Shown: positions 12,308-24,400 of the stretch, one piece after another
Numbering within the stretch: the first letter of the stretch is position 1
How the letters are laid out: every line of letters starts with the position of its first letter
NCBI RefSeq assembly: GCF_003576645.1
Contig: NC_044920.1
Coordinates: forward strand, 12,709,433-12,773,432
DNA length: 64,000 bases
DNA from: Ipomoea triloba
Lineage: Eukaryota > Streptophyta > Magnoliopsida > Solanales > Convolvulaceae
Reading direction: 5' to 3'
The notes under the pieces: model-generated
Told to the model about the DNA's origin: nothing
What the model saw: only the letters and a program-made list of their open reading frames with translations
Databases searched by the model: none
Program-made: the position numbers and the translations under genes

Positions 12308-14120
12308 AACTTATCTGGAAATCCTGTTATAACCTCTGAAAAATTATGTGGGTCACAAAACTATCATTCTTGGTCGAATGTCGTTGAAATGTGGTTTATG
12401 GGCCAAGGTGTTATTGACCATTTGGAAAAGGGGGTAGAAGAGGTTACAGAAAATGAAAAGGCAATTTGGAAAAGGGTAGATGCTCAACTTTGTAGTCTCC
12501 TATGGCAATCCCTTTCACCTGAGTTAGTTCAGTTGTTTAGAGTTTTTAAAACATGTGTTGAGGTTTGGAATCAAGCTAAAGCCTTATACACCAATGATAT
12601 TTCACAATGTTACACAGTTGTTGATAATTTGGTTAATTTAAAGAAGGATGGTGTGAGTATGGAAGCCTTTCTTGGAAAAACTCAAAGTTTATTGACTGAA
12701 TTTAATAAACTATTACCAATTGGAGGGACACCTGCTGAACAGACTGCCCAAAGGGAAAAATTTTTTGTTGTCCTCGTTTTATCTAAATTAGGCCCTGAGT
12801 TTGACAATACTCGAAACCAGATTCTTGGGAATAACGTTGTGCCAGGAATCAAAGAATTGTTCAAACGCCTTCTTCAAGTGGCTTCTTTTCCTGGTGAGAT
12901 TCCTGGACCCACCACAGAACAGTCTGCTCTTGTGATCCAAGGAGGTCGAGGTAACAATTCGGGCAATCGGAATAAAGACCGTAGTGGGCAGAAAAATGCT
13001 AGATACTGTGATTACTACCATAGATCTGGACACACACGGGACCGATGTTGGAAGCTACATGGGAAACCATTGCCTGCCCCTACAAATGTGGCTCAGCTCA
13101 ATCAAGAAGGATTTGGCTCTAAAACTATCTCTCTTGCAGAATATGAAGAATTTGCCCGGTTTAAAGCTAATGCCCAAGCTGTTGTTGTCACTCCTTTGGC
13201 TCATACTGAAGAGACTCATACTGCTCTTGTTTCTCAATCTGAATCTCTTGGACCACGGGTCCTTGATTCAGGTGCCTCTGAACATATCTGTGATAATTCT
13301 TCTTTATTGACTCACCTCACAAACTCTAAGTCTCTCCCGTCCATTGTGTTTGGTAATGGATCCATATGTACTAATAACGGAGTGGGTAAAGCGAGACCTC
13401 TTCCTAATCTACTTTTATCATCAGTTTTGTATATACCTGCATGTCCTTTTAATTTGATTTCCATTCGTCAGCTTACTCACTCTCTAGATTGCCTTGTCAC
13501 CTTTTCTTCTGATTCTGTCATTATACAGGACCGTCGTTCGGGGAAGACGATTGGCTCGGGGTATGAATCAAAAGGGTTATACCGTCTATCTACTCCTGCT
13601 TCCACTGTCTGTAGTGCTACTATTCCTCCGTCCCTTACTCATTGTCGTCTAGGTCATCCAAGTTTGAAGAAACTTCAACAACTTGAACCGAGTCTCTCAA
13701 AGTTGTCTTCACTTGAGTGTGAATCTTGTCAATTGGGAAAACATTCAAGAAGTTCCTTCCCTGAACGAGTTAACAAAGTATCCTCATCCCCTTTTTTCTT
13801 TAGTACACAGTGATATTTGGGGTCCTTGTCGTGTCACTTCTGTGTTAGGGTTCAAGTATTTTGTTACTTTTACTGATGACTTTTCTCGTTGTACTTGGGT
13901 TTTCTTAATGCGACAACATTCTGAACTGTTCAACATCTTTCAAAAGTTTAATAATGAGGTTAAAAATCAATTTGGAGTGTCTATTAAAACCCTTCGAAGT
14001 GATAATGCCAAGGAATATTTTAATACTCCTCTGTCTATCCTTCTTGAATATGAAGGTATTCTCCATGAGTCTTCTTGTCCAGATACCCCACAGCAAAATG
14101 GTGTGTCTGAACGAAAGAAT

Positions 14121-14204
14121 AAGCATCTAGTGGAGACTGCTCGGACTATGCTTCTTCACTACAAGCATCTAGTGGAGACTGCTCGGACTATGCTTCTTCA
14201 CTAC
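14121..14204 (+). repeat. 42-bp tandem duplication in integrase
   Basis: Two identical 42-bp copies (14121-14162 and 14163-14204) encode KHLVETARTMLLHY twice, just after the catalytic Glu region (SERKN). The frame is kept. Confidence 0.95.
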
Positions 14205-15317
14205 AAAGTTCCTTCTTATTTCTGGGGAGACGCTATCCTTCATTCATGTTATCTCATTAACCGTATGCCATCATCTGTTCTACACGGTAAAATACCCTAT
14301 AGCATATTGTTTCCTCAAGAGCCTTTACACAAGCTTCCACTTAAGGTTTTTGGTTGCACTTGCTTTGTTCGGGATATTACCCCCGGTCGTGATAAACTCT
14401 CACCCAAATCCTTGAAGTGTATTTTTGTGGGGTACTCTAGGGTTCAAAAAGGGTTCAGATGTTATTGCCCTGGCACACGACGGTTCTATGTCTCACCAAA
14501 TGTTACCTTCTTTGAGTACACTCCATTCTTTTCATCCGACTCTACAAGGGTTGTGGATCCTTTTCCTGATGTTCTACCGGTTCCCTCATTTGAAGGAGGG
14601 ATAGAAATACCTCTGTCTCCTAGTGTCCTACCTCCCAATACATCACAAGGTGTCCTACCTCCCACTACATCACAATCCCGCACTGTCTCTCCTTTCTAGT
14701 TCACCTATCATCGTCGATCAAAGGTACCACCAACCACTACTGCTGATTCATCTCCTGAGTTGGTTCTTCCCTCAGATCCGGTTCCTGCTCCTATCTCCAA
14801 TACTCCCATTGCTAGTCGAGTGGGTAACAGGTCTACTTGCAATCCCTACCCTATATACAATTTTGTCTCTTATCATCGGTTTTCCCCTGTTTATAATGCT
14901 TTCATCTCCAGTTTACCATCTGTTTCTGTTCCTAAAACTGTTAAGGAGGCTCTTTCCCATCCTGGTTGGCAACAAGCTATGGTGGAAGAAATGGTTGCTT
15001 TGCATTCCTCAGGAACTTGGGACTTGGTTCCATTACCGCCTGGCAAAACGGTTGTTGGTTGTCGATGGGTCTACAATGTCAAAATTGGATCTGATGGACA
15101 AGTAGATAGACTCAAAGCTTGACTCGTGGCCAAAGGGTATACTCAAGTGTTTGGTATTGATTACACTGATACATTCTCTCCTGTAGCCAAGATCTCTTCC
15201 ATCCGAATCTTTCTATCTATTGTTGCTATACATCATTGGCCTTTATACCAGTTGGACATCAAGAATGCATTTTTACATGGAGATCTGAAAGAAGAAGTAT
15301 ATATGGAGCAACCTCTT

Positions 15318-15455
15318 GGTTTTGTTGCTCAAGGGGGGGAGACTGACTTGGTCTGCAATGGTTTTGTTGCTCAAGGGGGGGAGACTGACTTGGTCTGCAA
15401 ACTAAAACGCTCTCAAGGGGGGGAGACTGACTTGGTCTGCAAACTAAAACGCTCT
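15318..15455 (+). repeat. Two overlapping 42-bp duplications in reverse transcriptase
   Basis: The unit starting GGTTTTGTTG at 15318 recurs at 15360. A second unit, CAAGGGGGGG at 15372, recurs at 15414. Both steps are exactly 42 bp. The segment corresponds to a single pass in related elements, just before SLYGLKQSPRAW, so 28 residues are extra in the palm/fingers region. Confidence 0.95.
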
Positions 15456-16435
15456 CTTTATGGACTGAAACAGTCTCCACGTGCCTGGTTTGGACGTTTT
15501 AGTACAGTTCTACAAGAGTTTGGGTTAGTTCGGAGCAAAGTGGACCACTCTGTGTTCTACCGGCATCAACAAGGTAAGAGCATTTATCTTGTTGTTTATG
15601 TCGATGATATTGTTATCACAGGAGATGATGCAGAAGGAATACTCCAGTTGAAACAGCATCTTCACCAACACTTTGAGACAAAAGATCTTGGAAAATTGAA
15701 ATACTTCTTAGGGATAGAAGTTGCCCAGTCAAAGCAAGGGATTTGTATATCTCAACGAAAATATGCTTTGGACATATTAGAGGAAACAGGTATGCTTGAT
15801 TGCAAACCAATTGATACTCCCCTGGATCCTAACGTTAAGCTTGTTCCGGAACAAGGGAAGCCCTTTTCAGATCCAGGAAGATATCGAAGATTGGTTGGAA
15901 AATTGTTATACTTAACAGTCACTCGCCCTGACATTTCTTTTGCAATTAGCACTGTAAGTCAATTTTTGGCCTCTCCGTGTGATAGCCATTGGGATGCTGT
16001 CATTAGAATTTTGCGATACATCAAGAAGTCACGAGGAACCGGGGTGTTATACAAAGATCATGGAAATACAGAGATTATCGGGTATACTGATGCAGATTGG
16101 GCTTGTTGCCCTTGGGACAGAAAATCAACATCTGGGTACTGTGTTTTTCTTGGTGGCAACCTAATATCATGAAAGGGCCTATGAAACTGATGTGCGACAA
16201 TCAAGCAGCCTTGCATATTGCATCCAATCCCGTCTTTCATAAGAGAACAAAACACATCGAGATCGATTGTCATTTTGTTCGTGAAAAGATTGCATCCGGA
16301 GAAATTGTTACCTCATTTGTGGGTACAAATGATCAGTTGGCTGACATCTTCACCAAAGCTTTAAGAGGTCCTAGAGTTGAATATTTGTGTCACAAGCTTG
16401 GAGCCTTTGACATCCACGCTCCAGCTTGAAGGGGG

Positions 16436-16617
16436 TGTTGAGATTCACTGTATTCTTATGTGCTTTTATTAGTTTTTATTTGCTTTTATTAGTATTTATT
16501 TCCTAGATGACTGTTAGTATCCCTAGGTGCTGTTAGTATTCTTCTACAGCCTATATATATTGTTGTCAATGATTGTTTGTAAAAAGTTCTAAGGAATATA
16601 TCTCTTCCTCTTCAACA
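16436..16617 (+). repeat. 3' LTR of the nested copia element
   Basis: 182 bp, same ends as the 5' LTR. It is preceded by the purine tract GAAGGGGG and followed by the target duplication GAGGA at 16618-16622. Confidence 0.95.
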
Positions 16618-18983
16618 GAGGAGAAATATTATGACATGTATATCTACTACAAGACTGGCAGTAACATGGAATGAACTCCAATCTGAGTGGTTTACACCGG
16701 GTCGTGGAATTAGACAAGGAGACCCCATATCACCCTTATTATTTGGGCTTTGCATTGAAAAATTAAGTCATATTATATGTGATGCTTGAAGGGTATATGG
16801 AAAGGGATTAAAATCACTAGACATGGCCCCATGTTAACACACTTGCTTTTTGCAGATGACATGGTTTTATTTGGAGAAGCTACACCAACACAAGCTGAAG
16901 AGATGAAAAGATGCCTGGATGAGTTTTGTATGATGTCTGGCCAAAGGGTTAATTTCAACAAGTCAAGTATCTTTTTCTCTAAGAATACCCTAGTTGCTGT
17001 TCAGGAAGACATATCTGCTCTATCTGGAATTCCTAAGGTCAGAAATTTAGGAAAATACTTAGGAATTCCGTCGATCCACGGTAGATTGAAAAACGAGACA
17101 TTCTCTGGTATTCTGGAAAGGATGCGAAGCAGATTGGCGGGATGGAAAGCCAAAACACTATCGCTGGCAGGCAGACAAGTGCTGGCACAATCAGTTTTGT
17201 CCTCAGTCCCTTTCTACACGATGCAAACCACGCTAATACCTAAAGGGGTCATCGCGAACATGGAAAAATTAATCAGAGGCTTCTTATGGGGTAATCTGGA
17301 AGGGGAGAAAAGGTGCAACTTGATCAGATGGGACACGGTTACTAAAAGCAAAGAAAATGGTGGCCTAGGAATTCGGAAACTTGCTGAAATGAATATAGCA
17401 TTCCTAGCAAAACTAGGATGGCGAATAATGATGAATGAAGATAATCTGTGGGTGCGAGTGTTCAAAGCCAAATATTCGATTCAATCAATAGATTGCTCGA
17501 GGTGGCGTCCAAAGACTAATATGTCTAATGCTTGGCGAGGTATATTACTAGCAGTCCCTACACTACAGCACGGCACCAGAAAGTTGGTAAGAAATGGAAG
17601 GAACACTTTATTCTGGAGAGATGTCTGGATAGGTGACAAACCACTACAAGATAGAGCCTTATCTTCAATTCCCCTAACTGAGATGAACAAATCAATGGCT
17701 GATTATTGGGACAAAGGGTGGAAGTGGAGCAGACTCGACAACTTATTACCAAATGAATGTTTATGCAGCATAGCAGCCGCAATATTAGCTGAAGAAGACA
17801 GTGAACCAGACTCCATTGGATGGAAAGGGGGATCGAGTGCAAGCTTTACAGTAAGCTCAGCCTATAACAATGCGACAAGTGAGGGATCTCCAGTAGAAGC
17901 AGCTAAATGGAATAACATCTGGAAGCTTAAAATCCCAAATCGAATCAAGACTTTCATCTGGCTCGCTAGACATGAAAAAATTCTCACCAATGACAATCAA
18001 AGAAGAAGAGGCTTAACTGAAGATGACAAGTGTTGGAACTGCCCCAATGCGATTGAGGACACGGAACATGTGCTGCGCAGATACCCTATAGCAGCGGAGA
18101 TTTGGAATGCAGTGTTATCAAATTATCATATGACACATTCAGCTAGTCCCCTACTAGAATGGCTAGACAAAGGTATCTCAATTAAGAACTCTGGGAATAC
18201 CCCGAGCGATGACAAAGTACTATTCGCCATCACACTATGGTGGATATGGAAGTGGCGCAATGATGCCATATTCAACAATAAGTTAGCCCCCCCTGCAGGT
18301 CAGAGTGAACTGGATCAGATCCCAATGGATTGAAACAAGCAATGCTTTTATTAAAGCTAAATTTCATATGAATAAGGAGAAACAAAGAAGCTGGAAGAAG
18401 ATGTGCTGGGCAAAACCGCAAGGTGAATTCATGAAAATGAATGTTGATGGCGCTGTGAATTTGACAACCAATAGAGCTGGATGCGGAGGAATTCTAAGAG
18501 ATAGCAAAGGAGAATGGAGAGGAGGCTTTGTAAATAATATAGGGGTTAGCACACCTCTCCAAGCTGAGGCATGGGCACTCCTAAGAGGCATTCAAGTTGC
18601 AACTCAACTAGGATGCAGAAAGGTTATATTTGAATGCGATTCGAAAGAGGGCCATGAACAAGAATACCATAACAAATGCAATTGCACAGAATATTGTATC
18701 AGCCTGCAAGAAAGAGATATGCAGACTTGAAACCTGGAAGGTAGCATGGATTGCACGAGAACAGAACGCCACTGCCGACAAATTGGCTGCATTAGCCATA
18801 GTATGTGATAGAGGCCTTCATATCCTCAAGGAGCCTCCACAGGTTGCCATTGACACTTTAGAAGATGAGGCTATTGGTATTCCCTGTTGGCGTAATACAT
18901 TTGGCAATAGCTAAAATTCTGTAATCAAACATTCTGGGTATCCCCCTTCCATTTGCATATAAAAAAAAAAAAGGAAATTAAGG

Positions 18984-20483
18984 AATCCTTTCTAAATACA
19001 AATTAGTGTTTTCTCTCTCATACCAAACATTTTAACTAATGATAGACCCAAAATAATAAGGCTAATTTGGGCCTAATTTAATTCCAAAATTAGCACTTAA
19101 ACAATTATAAAAAACAGTGAGTTATTCTTCATCTTTTGCAATTGGGCTTGACTTGGATTCCCACAATCTTTGAACATAAGTCATAACCAATGAAGAGTTG
19201 TCTTAATTATTTGGACTTGGACCTTGTGATTGGACCACTATAATTCTTTCCTCTATCAAATGAACTTCTTATTGGCCTTTCTTATTCCTTCCACCAATGA
19301 TGCTTTAAGAGTGTAGTGATGGGCCTTGTGAAGAGCTTAATATGGACTCTTATTGGATCCCATGTGTGTTGGTTCCTATTAGGTGGCATAGGTTCTGTTC
19401 TAGCATATCTTCAATCAGTCACGAACCAGATACACTAAGCCCTAATCTAATATTGCCATAATAATCAATCAATTATATAGGTGGGTACAAGCATAAAACA
19501 CTAACAAACTCCTCATTTAGTTATTATTTGACAAAACAATAAAAATTAGTCAATTTTACATGCTAGGCAAAAGAAGAAAAAAAACACTTTAAAAGATCAA
19601 TTACATTTCAAAGTAAATTGATTAAACAATTAAACACAAAAAGTCCAAAGGGAAATTATCTCATTGTCTCAAATACCACCCATAAAAAAGAAATCTATTT
19701 TCAACCAACTAGTAGATTTTTCAACGAACGATCAAATCATCAAAAAGAGAACGTTCATCATAAATGTCATCCCCTTAAATAGCAGCATCACACACCATCA
19801 TCAAAAGACCACACTCACTCCCCCTTTTGGGCAAATGGATAGCCAAATATCATATTTCCTCAGCAAGAGGATCTTCATCAACTTCAAGTTCTTGCTAACC
19901 ACTAGGTTCAGCAAGGCTTATCCTCAAGCAGGGGTTCTTGCAGGGGAGTCCTAATCCTTAATGTTAACTTCTTGTTCAAGAGACTGATTGTAAACTATTT
20001 AATCACCTTGGGACTAAACTTATATCATTTCTCCCTCATGTAAATATTGTGGAATTTGGAGCTAGTGAGATTGTTGATATCAGCTGTCAAATTGTAGTAA
20101 AATTCCACAACAAACAACTCGGACCAATGACACACATTAACACACATTGTTCACTATTTGGAGGGTACCCACTTCAATCAATAAGGGCACTATATTGCAG
20201 GTGGAATTGAACTGTTGAATATCAATTCCTCTTTGTACTATCAAACCTCATTGCAAATAAATGTTTATATTTTTTCTTATAATAATAAATATTTTATTCA
20301 TGATTTAGTATTACATTTCAGCTTGACTGAGACCGTTTCACCGAAAAAGAATTTTGCCAAATATGAAATATTGGAGTTTATTTCTCATATAGATATTACA
20401 AAAATAAGAAATAAAACACAAGAAATTATAGAATACGAAACACAAATAAATAGTACAAATATTTTTTTTTAAATAAATGCATA
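18984..20483. other. Intergenic, no gene seen
   Basis: AT-rich sequence after the LINE. Short frames (19664-19954, 20215-20472) show no recognisable family. It is the right-hand continuation of the pre-LINE target site. Confidence 0.5.
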
Positions 20484-20491
20484 CTTACAAA

Positions 20492-20879
20492 CACTGTTGC
20501 AAAAATCCCCGCCTAGGCCGGGTGTGCCTAGGCGCTAGGCGCTCCTAAACCGAGGCGAATTGCTCCCTAGGCGTCCGCCAAAATGGCTGGCTGCCTAGGA
20601 AGCCGCCTGGCGCCTAACTCGGCCGACTAGGCCGAATTTGGCCTAGTTAACTAGAACGAGTCGGCCTTGTTAATTTTATTATTATATTTATATATATTTA
20701 AATTTATTTATTTATATAAGTAAGAATAGTATATATAATTCAATATATGACATACACCCACACATATGAATTAATTTTTTGTTTTTATAGATCACCGCCT
20801 AGAACCGCCTAGGTACCGCCTAGACCGCTTAGGCGCTAGTCTACCGCCCAACTAGCGCCTAGCGCCTACTGCAACCATG
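20492..20879. mobile_element. hAT-type MITE (388 bp)
   Basis: Ends CACTGTTGCAAAAATC and (reverse complement of the right end) CATGGTTGCAG form short inverted repeats. The 8-bp target duplication CTTACAAA lies at 20484-20491 and 20880-20887, the size made by hAT transposases. Both subterminal zones are full of CCGCCTAGG/GGCGCTAGGCG words, while the centre is AT-rich. It is noncoding. Relatives are at 28708, 39734 and 60191. Confidence 0.88.
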
Positions 20880-21400
20880 CTTACAAATAGTTTTCTTTAA
20901 TAGTATTTATTTTAAAAAGAGTGCATTTTTCAATTTTTTAAATTAGTAAAACAAAATATTTTAGAGTTTTCTTTAGTTCATTTGAAAGAGACGATTACGT
21001 GTTCCAAAACGTAAAATTCTTACCCTTGAAAGTGAGTTTCTGTGCGTCATGACTATGCTTTTTCAGTATTGCAAACGATCTAAACTGAAATTGTTTGAAG
21101 CAATCAGAGTATAATTGAAAATTCTCACTTATAATATTATTATAAGCCTAAATATTGAAATGCCCAAAAGAAGGAAAAAAAGAGGAGATAGGAGCCCTGG
21201 GTTGCAAACTTCCCAGAATCCATATATCTTTATACAACACAAGAAAGATGCAACAAGAATGATCCCTGTATATAGCATATATAAATTGCACATGGAAATT
21301 CTTGATTTAAGACCTATAACAGTGTCATATTAATCAACTAAACAACTAAAGAATAATCACTGATTTACAACCTCTAAAAGATTTGTAGACCATACATATC

Positions 21401-24400
21401 CTAAGCCAGTAGCACAATTTCTCCACGAGCACCTGTCGATTGAACAAAACAAAAACAAGGTGAAGTAGTCAGGTAACAGATTATAAAAGAATATATATAT
21501 ACACACATGTATGTCGGGTTGAGTTCTGGTGCGGATAAGCCTTCAGGTGAGAACCTGCAGATGCATTGTTAGGCAAACTATAAATGCACCGTTAAGCATT
21601 TCCAAATGCACCAAAGTTGACAATCAGGTAGTGCCCGGTACATTTGAAAATACTTTACGGTGCATTGATAATTATTTGACGGTGCATCCTCCACTGTTCA
21701 TTGATTTTCAACCTTTGATATGCACCACAGCATCCTTAAAATGCACCGTCAAGCATTTCCAAATGCACCAGAGTTGACAATCAGGTAGTGCCCAGTGCAT
21801 TTGGAAATGCTTTACGGTGCATTGATAATTACTTGACAGTGCATCCCAGTGCATCCTCCACTGTTCACTGATTTTCAACCTTTGATATGCACCACCAAGC
21901 ATCCCTAAAATGCACCGTCAAGCATTTCCAAATGCACCAGAGTTGACAATCAAGTAGTGCTCTGTGCATTTCGAAATGTTTTACGGTGCATTGATATTGG
22001 CTTGACCGTGCATCTGCACATTCTCACGGGGCAAGCTGTCCACATCTAATCCCACTCCCATGCATGTATATGGTAAAAGGAGGGAACCAAAAAGAAATCA
22101 AATTTTCATAGTTACATTTGTCATAGATATCCTTTGCCAACTGAAGCAGTACGTCACTATCCTCAGCCATTCGCGAGACCCTCTCAGCCTCCTTGACAGC
22201 TTCAGCTGCCACAAATGATTTGTTTTCTGCTTCTGCAATCATGTAGGCAGCCGCTATAGCTGCTTCTTCTACTGTATCACCGAGATAGCCAGTGTTTTGC
22301 AAATCCTCTTTTGGCCCACTCTCCTTTATTTTTGGAGTCGGAGTTGTTGATGATGCATGTAAGAACTCTTTCTTGATCCTAAAGCAGTTCTGTATCTGTA
22401 TCCAGAATTCCAACCCAATATAACCAAACTCCACAGTATACTATCACCAAAAACCTTTGCATGCAACATGATAGCATGATCCTTATTCTAAAACCTAAAT
22501 ACATCATGCTTCACAATATGATTTTGAAATGCGATGGGGATCCCACATGACAGAGGGTGCCTCTTGATCAAGAAAAATAATTACCATACAGTTGAAATAC
22601 ATAATTGCATTAAAAATGGTTAGACCAACGTCAGTGTAAACTTCAAGGATCATTTCCAAGCTTATTCTTGTAACAATTTATATACATTTATAGTTGCACC
22701 ACATATGAGGTCACCACCAGAATGATGGCACTAGCAATGTTGAATTATAAACAAGCATAGATGCAATGAAGTTCAAACAAATAATACTCCACTATGGTGA
22801 CAAAAGTAGTCTGGAACAAGATAATCAGTTATAGAACTGGTTTAGATGTAGGATCAAACTACCTTTTCAAGTTTGTCTTGTTGAACAAGCCTCCTCAACC
22901 TAGAACTCAGTAGCCGTCTGAAATTTGGTGGCACTTCATGTCTTTGCTGTATTTAACAAATAATAATAACAACAATAATAATGATGAGAAAAGAAATGCA
23001 AGGTCAACTCAAGAATTAGAATAAGTGAATTTTAAGGATTTTAAAAAAAATGAGGGTATTCCGAACAAATTCATAAATTATGGCAACGATTTTAATTGCT
23101 ATATTGTAGTTCCAAAAACAAACTCCTTTCCTTTCTTTCATTCTTACTCTGAACACAAAGAGTAATAGGTCTATAACCTTTTCATTAAAAAATACATATC
23201 TAAGTGCTTGCATTGATCAAATTCATAGAAGATATTCATCTGCTAGGAAACCACATAAAGGCTTTATACCCATAGATAATGGAGAGCAATTAGCAAAATA
23301 GAGAAAGGGAGATGGGTAATGTCAAATTTCTATATATACCTCAATGAAATTGACAATTGTACCTATATCGCATCCACTTGGGTCCTTTAGATTCGTAAGT
23401 GCTTCATAAATCATTCCATTGTACCTGAAAACAAAAATAAAGAATTCTGTAACCTTAAACAAAAATTTTATAAAAATGAAGAAAAAAGATCCTACAGCTG
23501 TAACAGGAAAAAGAAAAATAGATCGTAAAGATTAGGGTGTAAACTAGAACAGAAAATTAATCAGGTTTTCCTTCTATTTATATCCTTCTTTAGTTTCCTG
23601 ATACCATTGTGAGTGTGTATTTAAATTTTAAGCAGATCAAATTTGCTAATGACCACACTGTTATGATGTAAAAGGGATTGTAGCAAAGAACACTTTGAGC
23701 ATTTACATTGATCTCTCTTGGCAGCTTTCTTATCAACGTTCCATCCTACAAAACATCTAAAGATTAGAGCAGACCATGTTGCCTGCATAACGCTATGTCT
23801 GAAGCTCTAATACAAGCATCAGTTTGTTGCAGAATCACTGTCTTTATCTGCTCATGGCAAAATGGCATGCTACTTCAGTATGAATTTTTCACCCCAATTT
23901 ACGAAGTACTTGCATTTTACTTTGTTTCATGTACAGAACTTTTGACCACATATCTACTGGTGTACAATACATAGCTTCCATATTTCAGTCTTCAACACTC
24001 AGGGTCACATACAGTTTACTAGAAATAGATTATAACTGGACAAAAATAATAAACATGGCTCCAAGTATGAAATCTCTTGCAGAAACATAGGTAAAACAAA
24101 GGCAGAGAAAACAAAACCCACTTTGAAGCAGTTTTTCCATCTAATAAACATTTTGAGTTATCCTCAACGGCAGCATCTGCTGGTGTTGCTGTCTCCAGTA
24201 AAAGTGGAGTGGAGGAAGCATGGGTTATTGCATTGGGAACTGGAGTCATAGGAACATCAGCAATGGCCTTTGGCTTTTGATTCCTTGATTTATCCCTTGA
24301 GCCTTGCGCATTTGCACTTACATTCAGATTCCTCCATTTATCCTAAACAAAAAATAAATACAATAAGCCTCTTATATTAAGGCCCGCTTAAACCTAGTTG

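Larger units (their letters stand above)
12068..16429 (+). pseudogene. copia gag-pol, broken
   Basis: gag starts at ATG 12068 (or its 42-bp duplicate at 12110) and runs to 13813 with the protease and pre-integrase parts: a zinc knuckle in which the second Cys is Tyr (CDYYHRSGHTRDRC), then VLDSGASEH (protease Asp), then LTHCRLGHP. A slip in the C4T6 run near 13790 shifts frame. The integrase (13683-14699) shows HSDIWGP, LRSDNAKEY and NGVSERKN, the D,D,E set. Stops follow at 14697-14699 (TAG) and 15120-15122 (TGA). RT (15126-16172) has YVDDIVITGDD. RNase H has TDADWA but lacks about 40 codons between GGNLIS and MKLMCDNQ, including the usual catalytic Glu, with a frameshift; the end is at 16429. 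Not functional. Confidence 0.93.
11619..16617 (+). mobile_element. Ty1/copia LTR retrotransposon nested in the LINE
   Basis: Element of 4999 bp with 182-bp LTRs, both starting TGTTGAGATTCAC and ending CTTCAACA. It is flanked by the 5-bp target duplication GAGGA (11614-11618 and 16618-16622). A tRNA-iMet primer site follows the 5' LTR, and a purine tract (GAAGGGGG) precedes the 3' LTR. Domain order gag, protease, integrase, RT, RNase H is that of Ty1/copia. The two LTRs differ at 4 of 182 positions (2.2%), so insertion is fairly recent, yet the coding region is damaged. It has six tandem duplications of exactly 42 bp. Confidence 0.95.
9802..18914 (+). pseudogene. LINE ORF2 (endonuclease, reverse transcriptase, RNase H), split
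   Basis: ORF2 starts at ATG 9802. The endonuclease contains GDFN (after an in-frame TAG at 10195-10197) and SDHTP. A one-base slip in the A-run at about 10682-10690 changes frame, and a TAG lies at about 10733. The RT frame (to about 11618) has APGPDGF, GPYQSSFIPER and KIDLEKAYD. The copia element interrupts here. Reading resumes at 16618 with GIRQGDPISPLLF; another frameshift lies near 16787, then LLFADDMVLF, the RT catalytic Asp pair. Next come the zf-RVT region (CWNCPNAIEDTEHVL) and, after a shift near 18310, RNase H (MNVDGA, QAEAWALL, FECDSK), then a last shift near 18650 before REQNATADKLA. All expected domains are present and in order, but the gene is dead. Confidence 0.9.
7921..18972 (+). 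mobile_element. L1-type LINE interrupted by a copia element
   Basis: A full-length plant L1-like non-LTR retrotransposon: 5' region (7921-8061), ORF1 with a CCHC knuckle, ORF2 with endonuclease, reverse transcriptase, zinc-binding zf-RVT region and RNase H, and a poly(A) tail at about 18959-18972. Target duplications flank it. Without the 4999-bp copia insertion and its 5-bp duplication it is about 6.05 kb, a normal size for the family. Both ORFs carry stops and frameshifts, so it is not autonomous now. Confidence 0.92.

Noticed and set aside
14700..15105. Alternative frame of 160 codons in copia
   Set aside because: Out of frame with the pol reading that carries the conserved motifs.
15259..15480. 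Repeat-rich minus-strand frame in the copia RT region
   Set aside because: Antisense shadow of the 42-bp duplications.
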